Assembly (NCBI RefSeq): GCF_028640845.1
Contig: NC_080542.1
Coordinates: 66,415,064 to 66,479,063, forward strand
Length of the DNA stretch: 64,000 nt
Direction: 5' to 3'
DNA from: Ahaetulla prasina
Lineage: Eukaryota > Chordata > Lepidosauria > Squamata > Colubridae
In this document: positions 10,605 to 22,600 of the stretch, piece by piece
How positions within the stretch are numbered: the stretch's first letter is position 1
Layout of the letters: the number at the start of each line of letters is the position of its first letter
The notes under the pieces: model-generated
Databases searched by the model: none
Told to the model about the DNA's origin: nothing
The model's input: the letters and a program-made list of their open reading frames with translations, nothing else
Translations under genes and position numbers: made by a program

Positions 10605-12210
10605 CAAACTGTGATACAAACAATTAATTATCCAGTTTAGGTTTATTTTTAGTCCAAACATCAAACAAACTAAACAGTCTTTGACAAAGATATATTTGAT
10701 TCATCTTAGATTACAACTTCAAGCTGTCAATCAAAATGTTAACATATCAGGCTGGGTGCAACAACTATAATAGTTATATAGTATATAGTTAATTTATAAT
10801 AACAATATAATGCATAGCTAGTAATAATATCTATTATTATTTTCAACATCATCTTTGTCGCATTTAATCTGCCATTCTCTCATTCAATTTGGTGACTGGG
10901 CTACATGCAAACATTAAACACTCTTCCAAATCTATTAGTTAATTGTTTTGTCTGCAAACAATGACTGATATACATTTACCTTCTTTAACACTAAAATAAC
11001 AAGCACAGTTTATCAGTAGTAGTTAAACCTTCAAGTATCACTCTTTTTTTCTAGATAAATGATATAAGGAAAATGAAGGAAACTGACTTTGAACACACTG
11101 ACACATCTCTTCATATTTTCCTGTTCTGCCTTTTCAATCAAAAGCATACAAAGAGCCTACATTAATATGGGGAGAGTGGGAATCAGATTCCAGCTATCTA
11201 CACTGCCACATCCCTAAAAGGTTAAGTAATATAATTTAATTTTCTTTAGGAATTACATAAGGAAATTACATGATTATTATTCTGTTCAGTTCAGAATCTC
11301 TTCCATCGGGCCCACAGAATTTGCTTCTATCTACTAAAATAATTTCTCTTTTCATCTTTGCTCAACTGAGACAGGAAAAAGAAAGTATTGTGCTACATAA
11401 TATTTCCCTGTCTTCTTGTTTTTAGCACTGCATATTCTGCTTCCATAAAGGGAATTCCCTTAATCCAGTTAATGCCAATAACCCATAGCTAAAGGTGCTT
11501 TGAAATTTCATTGATCTGTTATCACAGAGCAGAGCAGAAGGCAAGGTTAGCAAGCAAGCATTTTATCGAGTTGCTTACAGATACCATATTACATCAGCTT
11601 CCTGAGCACTTAGGAACAAACACTAGTTAACTTAAGATAAGAGCAACCTTGCCTTGATTATATAATTATCTCTAACTTGCTTGTTTCACTGGGAATTTTA
11701 CAAAGATAACAAATGCAGGAAGACAAGTTTGTTTCTACTTTTCATATGGCCTGTGCTCAGCACTTAGGATCTTCCCTGCCAGAATTTTGTGGTCTGCACC
11801 TTACCTGTTTCATAATGGCTTCTGGCAAGCTTTCTCCCTGGAAGAACCTTTAACTTTTAGCTTGTTCAAGATAAACTAAATAGCTTTTAGTATGTCTTTT
11901 GTTTGCTGATTTGAGGATTTTACATACTATTGGTCCCACACCTACCCTTCACTTCTTTCAGACTCAGAAAGGGAATTATTTATTTCAGAAGAAGTGTCTT
12001 ATTTTCTTTCTCTGAAAGATTTACTTTAAAACTCTAATTGTAATATCAGAAGTCCTCTTGCCACATCACAATTCTATTAACAGCTTACAAATGCAAAATA
12101 AAAATCTCATAAAGAATGGATAACAGAAGAATACATTATGATATCCTAAAGTCAAGACTATAGATAAGAATCATGTTTTAAAAAAGAAAGAACCAAAATG
12201 ATAAACCACA
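10605..12210. other. no recognised feature (VOPP1 intron)
   Basis: AT-rich sequence without ORFs or repeat families that I can name. Confidence 0.45.
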
Positions 12211-12213
12211 TGC

Positions 12214-12598
12214 AAGTAATCTTCAACTTAAAATCATTCGTTCATTCATTGACTCATTGAAGTTACAATGACACTGAAAAAAGTGACTTACAACCATTTC
12301 TTACACTTATGACTGTCAGAGCATCCCCACAGTCACATGATCCAAATTTGGATGCTTGGAAACTGGCATATATTTATAATAGCTGGGGTTATTTGCAACC
12401 TTCCCAGCTGGCTTCTAACAAGCAAAGTCAATAGAGGAAACCAGATTCACTTAACAACTGCATGGTTCATTTAACAACTTCAGTGATTCACTTAATAACT
12501 ATGACAAAAAGATCGTAAAATTGGGCATAACTCACTTAATCATCTTGCTTAAGAATAGAAATTCTGGTCTTAATCAGTCATAAGTTAAGGACTACCTG
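12214..12598. mobile_element. MITE with TA target, mariner-type
   Basis: The left end reads caagtaatcttcaacttaaa and the right end cataagttaaggactacctg, which are inverted repeats. The right flank is TA. The interior has no coding sequence. An interrupted relative lies at 15559-15612 and 19462-19533, sharing aagttacaatg followed by cactgaaaaaagtgactta. Superfamily is inferred from TIR style and TA flank only. Confidence 0.65.
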
Positions 12599-12754
12599 TA
12601 TATCCAAATTTGATTTTAATTCTGTTACTGTTAACCTTTCTAGATTTGATTTCTGCAAATTTAGTTATATGTACTAACACATGTTTTAGTACATACATGG
12701 GTTTGCAGAAAAGATACTACAATGCAGTATTACACTTTTAAAAAAAATACTGGA

Positions 12755-13632
12755 TTAGAGTGCAGAAAACAGCAACAAAGATGATCAAGAGGCTGGAGGT
12801 TAAAAACTATGAAGAACGGTTGCAGGATTTGGGTATGTCTAACCTATTGAAAAGAAGGACTAGGGGTAACAGGATAGCAGTGTTCCAATATCTAATTGCC
12901 TAATTGCTATAGATGTGTACTAAAAGCCACCCAACCAACCATATGAAATAGGTGAACTTTTTGCTAATCAGTTAGCTGAGGTGTGAAGGAAACCCACCGC
13001 TATACTGATGGCAGTCTTTAACTATCAACAGGGAAATAAACCTTGCAGCAAGTGGGAGATCAAATAGCTTCTTGATGTGCCTAGCTAACAATTATGTCAT
13101 CTTTAAAGTGAAGGAAAGAATTAGAGGGTCAGCTATACTGGACTTAAATCTTACTCACAGAGAAAAAACGGCTAAAGGAGTAAAAGTTGTAGGAACTTTG
13201 GGGGAGAATGACCATATCATACTAGAATACTGACATAATGCAAGCACAGGCAACTGAACAAATTCAGGCTAGTTTTTAGACTTTAAGAGAGCTGACTTCA
13301 GCAGACTAAGAGGACAGAATAGGAAGGAGTCCATGAATAGAAATCCTAGAGGATAGAAATTCAGAAACTCTGGATTGAAAACTCTGAAAAACAATAAAAA
13401 GCTCAAACAAAACCAGTATCATAGACAAAAAAAAACAAGATATTCCAGATGACAGCAGCATGAGCTCTCTGACAAACAGAGGGACAAAAGGACAAGTATA
13501 AAACACTGGAAATTTTTAAGAAAATGTTGGATAACCATCTGACTGAGATGGTGTAGGGTTTCCTGCCTGGGCAGGGGGTTGGACTAGAAGGCCTCCAAGG
13601 TCCCTTCCAACTCTGATGTTATGTTATGTTAA
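12755..13632 (+). mobile_element. degraded CR1 LINE ending in a TTATG tail
   Basis: Near 12760-12890 a broken frame reads like the C-terminal part of CR1 ORF2 (ageing RT region with YEERLQDLG). The 3' end at 13555-13632 carries the CR1 signature ggaaggccttctag-like in plus form (gaaggcctccaaggtccctt) and ends in short ttatg repeats. Numerous stops are present. The block 12900-13250 also reads as retrotransposon-like but is too decayed to place. Confidence 0.7.
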
Positions 13633-13639
13633 AATTTCG

Positions 13640-14190
13640 AATTAGTAATTGTATTTAATATAGGGCTGAAGTCAAAAGTTAGTATAGTATATGCTAAGGT
13701 CTCTTGCTTCCTGTCTGCTGTTCTTTTTGCTGCCTATTACTGCTGAGTCATTAGAGTTATGCTCACATCTCCTATTGACCATTTCCCTTTCTTGGGAGCT
13801 TTTGGGCCAAACAATGACAAACTAAGCAGTCACAACAGTGAATAATAAAGAGTTTATATTTACATGTAGGAAATACATTGGCCAAGCCATATTTTTCTCT
13901 TCTATCTTATGAGATATAAATCAATGACAAATTATCATTTCCAATAAAATTATACAACAGGTCTATCTGAGACATCTTGAGTAATTCTCAAGTACAGCCT
14001 CAGAAACAAGGATTTTGCACTGGGGTTTGCAAATAATGCAGGAAGACTATATTAAATTATGAACTAAATTTAGTCTTAAGAATACAGAACATATTTAATT
14101 AGTCCATTTTCTAATGCAAGTGCTTATATTTAAAAAGTTATCTTAAATTCTCAGAAATAGATGGAGCAGTAATCAAAAGAATAAAGAATC
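13640..14190. other. no recognised feature
   Basis: AT-rich intronic sequence between the CR1 copy and the composite hAT. No support for a gene. Confidence 0.4.
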
Positions 14191-14754
14191 GCTTAGAAAC
14201 AGTGGTGGACTCCTGCCGGTTTGCACTGGTTCTCCCAAACCGTATGTTACTTTTCTGAGCAGTTCAGAGAACCAGTTGTTGGAAGAAATATTTTCCCACT
14301 TTACAGGGCTTATCCCACAAGGAACGCAGGAAGGAAAGATTCTAGTGTGCCTGTATTTCTAGTCTAATCCTTAATTGCCGCCCCTGCTGCTTTAAGTGCC
14401 CACACTGTCTGTAGCTGAGCTTCTCTAGAGTTCCACCCGACCCCAATAGTTTCTGGTGATACTTTTATTCTTGGGACTTGAACAGCTATTTACAGAAGGG
14501 TTGGCATAGCCATAGAAGAAATGGCTGAGAGGCAGGATGCAAGCTTGGCATTCTGATTTTTTTTACTGCCTTTCTGAGGGCATGTAATTTTTCTTTAAAT
14601 CTGGATGATTACCTTAGGATATCTTGTGAGGTGAGTGAGTCCAGATGGTATCTTTAAGTGGTGCAAATGGATCTATTGCTGCTCCTGGGTGCTTTGTCAG
14701 TTCACAGGAGTCTCTTGTCTATGGGGATTCTTCAGTCATCCAGGTCATGGTTGT

Positions 14755-14841
14755 CCCAAAGATGCTTTTTTCAAGAGGCAACTGGACTTTCTTGGATCCA
14801 GAAAGGCCAGTTGCCTGTTGAAAAAGCATCTTTGGGACAGG
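14755..14841. repeat. inverted repeat, imperfect hairpin
   Basis: The sequence cccaaagatgctttttt...ggcaactgg is repeated as its complement ccagttgcc...aaaaagcatctttggg, with a further ctttc/gaaag pairing around a ggatcc centre. Stems total about 35 pairs. It recalls a terminal segment seen in vertebrate Penelope-like elements, but that assignment is tentative. Confidence 0.75.
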
Positions 14842-14964
14842 TGTCTCTTGCATTGCTTCAGAGTAGGTAAGGCACATGATTGCTCACTGATAATAAATGG
14901 ATCCACATTCCAATTTGTTATAGTTTGCTCTCATGATAATAGGGTCTAGTAACATGGCATCAAT

Positions 14965-15290
14965 TGTAGAAAGTTAGCACCCACCCCTCTCCCAGAAAAA
15001 TGAAATATTTTGAGAAATATTAAAAAGGAAGAATATATTTCCCTGGATGAGAAATGGAGAAATTTGTTTTCTTAGAGGGAGGAAGCAGCCCCCACCTTCC
15101 TTAATAGCCCACAGCAGATGTCAGCAATTAAGAGATAAAGAGATAGCTCTATTCATAGGCAGAAAGTCCCTGCAGCAAGGTCTGAACAAAGGCAGAATGG
15201 GATTACCCTCACTCAAGGTGTTAATTTGTCTCTTTAGCTCAGCATTTTGTAGCCTAAATATGCCTATCACTTTCTGGAGAGCTTAAATGA
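14965..15290 (+). mobile_element. truncated retroviral LTR fragment
   Basis: It starts TGTAGAAAGTTAGCACCCACC and continues with aatgaaatattttgag and tttccctggatgagaaatgg. This parallels the first 120 bases of the LTR at 34440-35068. The 3' half with the TTCCAACA end is missing and no duplication could be found. Confidence 0.6.
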
Positions 15291-15558
15291 CCTCTCTGCT
15301 AAAGGATTTCACTTTATGAGCAAGAGTTGGCTGTATTTTAACTATTTTAATTCCTCAATGTGCTCTGGCTCCCTGCCTGATTTGTAATTTGGGTTGCAGA
15401 TATTGCTGAGAAAAAGGAAGGTATTCAGACAGAATGCTTTAGCTTTCCATGACAGCTGTGACTCATTGATCTTCAATGTGTGTTCCCCCATTTCTAATCT
15501 AATAATTAGTATTTAGGGCAGCTTTTTGCAAGCAAAGAAGCTTTTTGTATTTTTGCAT

Positions 15559-15612
15559 AGGTAATCCTTGATTTACAATAGTACATTTAGTGACCATTCA
15601 AAGTTACAATGG
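15559..15612. mobile_element. left part of a mariner-type MITE, interrupted
   Basis: The sequence aggtaatccttgatttacaa begins a MITE of the 12214-12598 family. It breaks at aaagttacaatgg (15600-15612) and resumes at 19462-19533 with ttacaatggcactgaaaaaagtg. The right end of the MITE is missing after about 19533. Confidence 0.7.
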
Positions 15613-16306
15613 TACTGGAAATGTAAACAGATACCTAATTCCTATTACCATATGTAGTGGACCTGTCCAATAGAGAAAAAATATTGGTTTAAGATAAAAA
15701 GGTGGTTAGAAAAAATGACAAAACAAGAAATAAATTTAAAACCAAAATTGTTTTTAGGTATATTACTGGGTATATTACTGGGAAAATGTAATAAAAAAAT
15801 ATATTTAATATTACATGTGATAATGGCAGCAAGAATTATGTATGCACAAAATTGGAAAAATGAAAATATACCCATAGATGAAAATGTAATAAAGAAAATA
15901 TTAGACTGTGCTAAAATGGACAGGTTAACTATGAAAATTAAGGACAAAGAAGAAACAGAGTACTATTTAACTTGGGACCTACCAGTATTTTATAAATAGA
16001 AGCAGAAGTTAGTAATTTATAATTAAGGACAATCAATAAAATAAAAGTAAATATATATATAAGCAATAATACCATAAGCAATATTATCACTGGATTATAC
16101 TTGATTATAATTAAATTGTATAGGGCGATTAGAGGGAAGATTATATTGTATGTATTATATAACTAATTATAATGGTTATAATTAGGGTGTGTATAAAACT
16201 ATGTATATTTAAAAGAGATTTGATACAGATAGCACACTGCCATTGCAGAAATGGAAACAGTATGTATAACAAAGGAAAAAGTATAATAAAAATAATTATT
16301 TTTTAA
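15613..16306 (+). mobile_element. 5'-truncated L1 LINE with 13-bp target duplication
   Basis: The body starts tactggaaatgtaaac and contains an open stretch (15715-15999) reading like the C-terminal end of L1 ORF2, including ARIMYAQNWKNENIP and MDRLTMKI. It ends in an A/T-rich tail. The 13-bp duplication AAAGTTACAATGG occurs at 15600-15612 and 16307-16319, so the insertion is precisely bounded. Confidence 0.85.
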
Positions 16307-16530
16307 AAAGTTACAATGGACGGAGTGGCTCAGAGGCTAGGACGTTGGGCTTGTCGATCGAAAAGTTGGCAGCTCAGCAGTTCGAATCCCTAATGCTGCC
16401 ATGTAATGGGGTGAGCTCCCGTTACTTGTCCCAGGTTCTGCCAACCTAGCAGTTTTGAAAGCACATAAAAATGCAAGTAGAAAAAATAGGGACCACTTTT
16501 GTGGGAAGGTAACAGCGTTCCGTGCACCTT

Positions 16531-19316
16531 TATTTATTTTATTTATTTATTTATTTATCGTATTTGTATACCGCCCTATCTCCCTAGGGACTCAGGGCGG
16601 TTCACAGGCAAATAAAAAGGTACATATAAATACAGAATAAAATATCAATTAAAAAACTTATTCTACACAGCCAAATAACTAAAAAAGAACAATATAAATA
16701 ATAAAACCCATTAAAACCCGTATAAATTTAAAATCTAATCCAGTCCTGCGCAGATGAATAGATATGTTTTAAGCTCACGGCGGAAGGTTCGGAGGTCCGG
16801 AAGTTGACGAAGTCCTGGGGGGAGTTCGTTCCAGAGGGTGGGAGCCCCCACAGAGAAGGCCCTTCCCCTGGGTGTCGCCAAACGACACTGTCTAGCAGAC
16901 GGCACCCTGAGGAGTCCCTCTCTGTGAGAGCGCACGGGTTGGTGAGAGGTATTCGGTAGCAGCAGGCGGTCCCGTAAATAGCCCGGCCCTATGCCATGGA
17001 GCGCTTTAAAGATAGTTACCAGAACCTTGAAGCGCACCTGGAAGGCCACAGGTAGCCAGTGCAGTCTGCGCAGGAGAGGTGTCACATGGGAGCCACGAGG
17101 GGCTCCCTCTATCACCCGTGCAGCCACATTCTGAACTAACTGAAGCCTCTGGGTGCCCTTCAAGGGGAGCCCCATGTAGAGAGCATTGCAGTAATCCAGA
17201 CGAGACGTCACGAGGGCGTGAGTGACCCTGCGTAGGGCATCCCGGTCTAGAAAGGGGCGCAACTGGCGAACAAGGCGAACCTGGTAAAAAGCTCTCCTGG
17301 AGACGGCCGTCAAATGATCTTCAAAAGACAGCCGTTCATCCAGGAGGACACCCAAGTTGCGCACCCTCTCCATCGGGGCCAATGACTCGCCCCCCAACAG
17401 TCAGCCGCGGACTCAGCTGACTGTACCGGGATGCCGGCATCCACAGCCACTCTGTCTTGGAGGGATTGAGCTTGAGCCTGTTTCTCCCCATCCAGACCCG
17501 TACGGCTTCCAGACACCGGGACAGCACTTCGATAGCTTCGTTGGGGTGGCCCGGTGTGGAAAAGTACAGCTGAGTGTCATCAGCGTACAGCTGGTACCTC
17601 ACACCGAAGCCACTGATGATCTCACCCAACGGCTTCATATAGATGTTGAACAGAAGGGGCGAGAGAATCGACCCCTGCGGCACCCCACAAGTGAGGCGAC
17701 TCGGGGCCGACCTCTGCCCCCCTGTCAACACCGTCTGCGACCGATCGGAGAGATAGGAGGAGAACCACCGATAAACGGTGCCTCCCACTCCCAATCCCTC
17801 CAACCGGCGCAGCAGGATACCATGGTCGATGGTATCAAAAGCCGCTGAGAGGTCTAATAGGACTAGGGCAGAGGAGCAACCCCTATCCCTGGCCCTCCAG
17901 AGATCATCCACCAACGCAACCAAAGCCGTCTCGGTGCTGTAACCGGGCCGGAAACCAGACTGGAACGGGTCTAGATAGACAGTTTCCTCCAGGTGCCGGG
18001 GAAACTGACATGCCACCATAGTCTCTACAACCTTCGCCGCAAAGCGAAGGTTGGAGACCGGACGATAATTACCTAAAACAGCTGGGTCCAGGGAAGGCTT
18101 CTTGAGGAGGGGCCTCACCACTGCCTCTTTCAAGGCGGTCGGAAAGACTCCCTCCAACAAAGAAGCGTTCGTAATCGCCTGGAGCCAGCCTCGTGTCACC
18201 TCCTGAGTGGCCAGTACCAACCAGAAGGGGCACGGGTCCAGTAAACACGTGGTGGCATTCAACCTACCCAGCAACCTGTCCATGTCCTTGGGAGCCACAG
18301 GGTCAAACTCATCCCAAACAATGTCAACAAGACCGCCCTCAGACGCCCCATCTGGATCCCTGCAATTTTGGTCCAGACCGTCCCGAAGCTGAACGATTTT
18401 ATCGTATAGATAACCGTTAAACTCCTCAGCACGTCCCTGCAACGGGTCATCCCGCTCCCCCTGGTGAAGGAGGGAACGGGTCACCCGAAACAGGGCGGCT
18501 GAGCGGTTATCTGCCAACGCAATGAGGGACGAGACGTAGCAACGTCTCGCTTCCCTCAGTGCCACAAGGTAGGTCCTATTATAGGACCTAACTTGTGTCC
18601 GATCAGCCTCCGAACGACTGGACCTCCACGAACTCTCTAGGCGTCTTCTCCGGCGTTTCATCCCCCTCAGCTCCTCGGAGAACCAAGGAGCCGGTTGGGA
18701 TCTACGCCGGGTCAGAGGCTGCAAAGGCACGACGCGGTCTAAAGCCCCAGCCGCGGCCCGTTCCCAGGCCGCGACTAGTTCTTCAGCCGTGCCGTGAGCC
18801 AGACCCTCAGGAAATGGCTCAAGCTCCGTCTGGAACCTCTCCGGGTCCATCAGGCACCTGGGACGGAACCAACATATTGGTTCCGTCTCCCTGCGGCGGT
18901 GAGTAGCAGTCAGAAAGTCTAGGTGAAGGAGGGAGTGATCTGACCATGACAAAGGTTCAATGACTTCATCCCTCAAGTCCAGATCCTTCAACCACTGACC
19001 AGAGATAAAAATCAAATCCAGCGTGCGTGTGAGTAGGGCCATCGACTACTTGGGTCAGGTCCAAGGCCGTCATGGAAGCCATGAACTCCCGAGCTGCTGT
19101 CGATGATTTGCCAGAAGATGGCAAGTTGAAGTCCCCCATGACTATAAGTCTGGGGGTCTCCACTGCCACCCCAGCCAGCACTTCCAAGAGCTCGGGCAGG
19201 GCGGCTGTCATGTAGCAAGGAGCCAGGTACGCGACAAACAAGCCCATCTGACACCTATGACCCCACCTCACAAAGAGGGATTCACACCCGGCAATCTGAG
19301 GTACAGTGGTCTCCCT
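16531..19316 (-). mobile_element. L2-type LINE, 5'-truncated, about 2.8 kb
   Basis: Read on the minus strand the element carries part of an endonuclease domain, a full reverse-transcriptase domain, a C-terminal region and a 3' end with gccctgagtccctagggaga and gggcggtatacaaatacg before an aaat-type tail. It is unusually GC-rich against its AT-rich surroundings. It interrupts the SINE at its gcacctt/cggcg junction. A related 3' end is at 41829-42597. Confidence 0.85.
16735..19310 (-). pseudogene. L2 ORF2 endonuclease-reverse transcriptase, broken
   Basis: ORF2 products nick genomic DNA and copy the element RNA at the nick. The N-terminal part (minus strand, down from about 19310) shows the endonuclease motif VMGDFNLPS. 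After a frame change near 19020 a 568-codon open stretch (19042-17336) contains SWSDHSLL at the end of the endonuclease. It also has the RT motifs LLDLSAAFDTIDHGILL, CGVPQGSILSPLLF and the catalytic YADDTQLYF. A second frame change near 17390 leads into a 220-codon stretch to 16735 with YCNALYMGLP and LHWLPVAFQVRFKV, typical of L2. The first part of ORF2 and any ORF1 are missing. The small number of breaks suggests a fairly young copy. Confidence 0.85.
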
Positions 19317-19688
19317 CGGCGTTGAGTCATGCCAGCCACATGACCACGGAGACGTCTTCAGATAGCGCTGGATCTTCAGCTTTGAAACGGAGATGAGCAC
19401 CGCCCCCTAGAGTTGCCAATGTCTAGCACGTATGTGCAAGAGGAACCTTTACCTTTACCTTTTACAATGGCACTGAAAAAAGTGACTTATGACTGTTTCA
19501 CACTTATGGCTATTGAAGCATCCCCATGGTCACGAGAGGCCGGACAAAGCTAAGTGCCCCTCGATGTGCGTGACATCATGTTGGCCATGCCCACTAAATC
19601 ACATGACCACCCAGCCAAGCCTATCCAGTTGGTCATTAGGGCAGAGAACCTGTTCTTAAATTATTTGAAGTCCACCACTGCTTAGAAA

Positions 19689-22600
19689 CAATATACTGGG
19701 TCTAATCTGCAATCTTCTCTGTGGCTTGTGGAAAGGCACAAACATTTAATGTAAAATGGTTCCAAAAATTTGGGAGAAAGTAGAGAACATTATTTAGAAA
19801 AATGAGATGTTACTGATAGCAAAGAGAAATAAAGCACTGAGACTGAGAAATTAACCAGCCTTGGGTTTTTAGAAAGAAAACTCTACAGAACAGAATTAAG
19901 TGAAATCCTAACTCAAGGTAGCACAATAATTTTTATAAAGTGTGAGGATGGAAAAGCATTGACATCTGCACTTGATCCTATATTTTGAACTGAATGAGAC
20001 CTTCAGGATCTGTACACACATATAAAAAAAACTTCACAGAATAGGACAATTCTATAACATCATAGATCTATAATTGGCCAAGAAAGCCAATGAGATGGGA
20101 AAGCTTGCATAATAATCTTCCATACAAAGAACTGTAGTATTCCTGCTATCATTTATTCTAGACTCTTTACTTTTGACTTGACAAAAGTTATCATGCAATA
20201 CTAATATACCTCAAGAACATCTTGCATTATCATTATTGGTCATTAAAGGACCAAAAATTTTAATATAGGATAACAAAATGCTTTTTTGAAGCCTAGCATA
20301 ATATTGCTAATTCTTGAAGAGACATGGATCAAAACAGTATCCCACAAGTTTATTTGTTGTATGCCCATTTCCCCAATTGGCCATGAGTCTAATTTCAACC
20401 AAAGAAAACCCCTCATCTCCCAGACTTATAAAGGCAGTGATTCAGCATGTATATGTTGCTTTTAATTTATCAAATACCAAAGCTGAAAGATCACAAAAAT
20501 CTAGAGATGAAAGCTGAGGTTTGCTTAATATTAAAATCTGTAAAACATTTTTATGCTTCATCTATATGAAAACAATCAAACCAATGAAATACTCAGAGGA
20601 TATTGTAGCTATTTCCATAAGAGCTATCTGTAGGAAATGAAGAAGCAGAACCTGGGTTGAATGAGGAGAGAATTCTGCCTAGAATCAATACATGGCCACA
20701 AATGTTCCTCCAAGTCCAGCCACCCTTGAATTCTGTTGACTCTTATTTAGTGTCAATCTAGTGCTGACCATTAGTTGACTAGATTCTTGTGTATAGGCTT
20801 GAGCAATAAATCTTCTTAACTGGAACTTGGTTCTGATTCTGATTCTTCATTCCTGACATTTTCCAAGCAAAGTTGGAACCCAAGAAGCCCATCCTTGACA
20901 TATATCTTTGAAGGAAGATTCGATTGCATGTTTGGATGGGTCTAGGAAAGAATTTTGTCACAGGAATTTGCTGCCAATCAGAAAATGTTGGCATATAATA
21001 CAATATATGGCATGAATAATATAAATAATAATATAAATTTGACATACCTATTATTAAATACGTTCATTGTTTTAACAGAAAATAACATACTTTTACTGAA
21101 GAGATTCTCCAGTTTTACATTATAAACTATGGCTATTGTATATTCTAATCCACAACACTCTATTATAACCAAAATGTATATAAAGTGGTACAAATTTTGT
21201 AGATCCAGCATTACATTGAATGTGAAAATTAATAAAGCTAGTAGATGTGTGCAAATCTTGTGGCATGGATGACTATACTCTTGGGCATAGACTCTTATAT
21301 TAACTAAGAAACTGGATAATGAGTTTGGCTATATAGATAAGGAAAAAGGCTGAATGATTAGGGTCATTCGGGAAGGGATCCATGATAATATGTCCCCTTT
21401 AATTGGTCTCATACCAGTGTAAGATTATCATTATATAAAGCTACAAAGCCTACTTTCTATTTTTTAATCTGAGCAGCATATATACCCATCTTCTTCATAT
21501 TCCCATCTCCCTACTCTGGTCAATATTTTGCTAATACACAGAATATACCTGGGAAACAACTTAGTCAACAATAAACATGAAAAGACCAAATATCCATTCT
21601 AAAAAAGCACTAGAATCTGCCTTGAAGTTAGAATCCCTTCCTTTAAAAAAGTGACTCCTTAATGATGCCAGATGTGCAGAAAGCCTTGATGAAAAGGAAT
21701 TGTGATGGAAGAGATTAAAAAAGCAACACACACTTGATGAAACCTTAGTAACTGGTGCTGAAAACATCTATTTTTAAATCCCACAAAGCTTACTGAAATA
21801 TTACAGGGCCTCTGAGTTGGATTGTACATTGCAATCTTAATTTTTAATTGTTCTATGAAGCAGTTTGCTCTACAATCCCTGGTTGTATTTTCTGATGGTC
21901 TCAGTTTAAAGGCAGAGAGAGGAAAAGGGCATATCAATAGTTACCAAGCTCAGGAAATATAGTAAAGTAAAAGAACAAATTCTAGAAGGAGAACCTTTAT
22001 TGAATTCTATGTTTTATGAAACAGGGAACTTTAACTCACACTACTAGCAAGATCAGTAATGAATATATTATGAGAATGAAGATTTTATACATATATATAT
22101 AGTGGACTGGTCCCAAAGAGAAGTAGAAATCCTGGATAAGAAGACCAGAAAAATAAAGTCAATGAAATCATGCCTTTCATCCATGCAATGACATTGACAA
22201 ACTGCTGAGGAGTATAAAAACACAGGACCACTAGAATAGTAACAAAAAGTGGTTAAGAAAAACTAGCTGAACCTTCTTCCACTAATTTCTGGAAAGAACA
22301 ACGTCATAGCAGTCTCTAAGTCGAAATCTTACATCTCATTTGCTCCCCAAAGTATGACCTGATCTGACCTATGAATAGTCCTGGTTGTTCAGTTCCATCC
22401 AGCCTTAGGACATATCAGGTTAACTCAGAATTTAGCTTTTTATCTTAGCTTCCTGAAATCTAAATATGGCCCTGAGCCTAAGCTTTTTTGCATAATTACC
22501 ACCTATCCTTACTTTTCTGAAATTGCAAATAGAGCTTTTCAGCACATAGAAATCTCCAAAGTTTTTGATAACCTGCTGAATTTAACTTATATAATTCAGC

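Larger units (their letters stand above)
16320..19461 (+). mobile_element. Sauria-type SINE split by an L2 LINE
   Basis: The 5' piece (16320-16530) has the tRNA-like head ggagtggctcagaggctagg and B-box ttcgaatccc. The 3' piece (about 19317-19461) continues cggcgttgagtcatgcc and ends in acctttaccttt. The SINE is flanked by TTACAATGG at 16311-16319 and 19462-19470, so it landed inside or beside the duplication made by the L1. Confidence 0.85.
14200..19680. mobile_element. hAT MITE expanded by nested insertions
   Basis: The left end is CAGTGGTGGAC and the right end GTCCACCACTG. The flanks are an exact 8-bp duplication CTTAGAAA at 14192-14199 and 19681-19688. A compact relative at 49839-49975 is only 137 bp, and the sequence flanking its ttggaagaaat/cattagggcagag junction appears at the two edges here. 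The extra 5 kb is therefore inserted material: an LTR fragment, a mariner-type MITE, an L1, a Sauria-type SINE and an L2, each listed separately. Confidence 0.8.

Noticed and set aside
17357..18906. Plus-strand ORFs of 60-163 codons
   Set aside because: Antisense shadows of the GC-rich L2 reverse transcriptase on the minus strand.
20629..20858. Possible short LTR with TG...CA ends and an AATAAA
   Set aside because: Flanks tatc and tttt do not form a duplication and no second copy was seen in the window.
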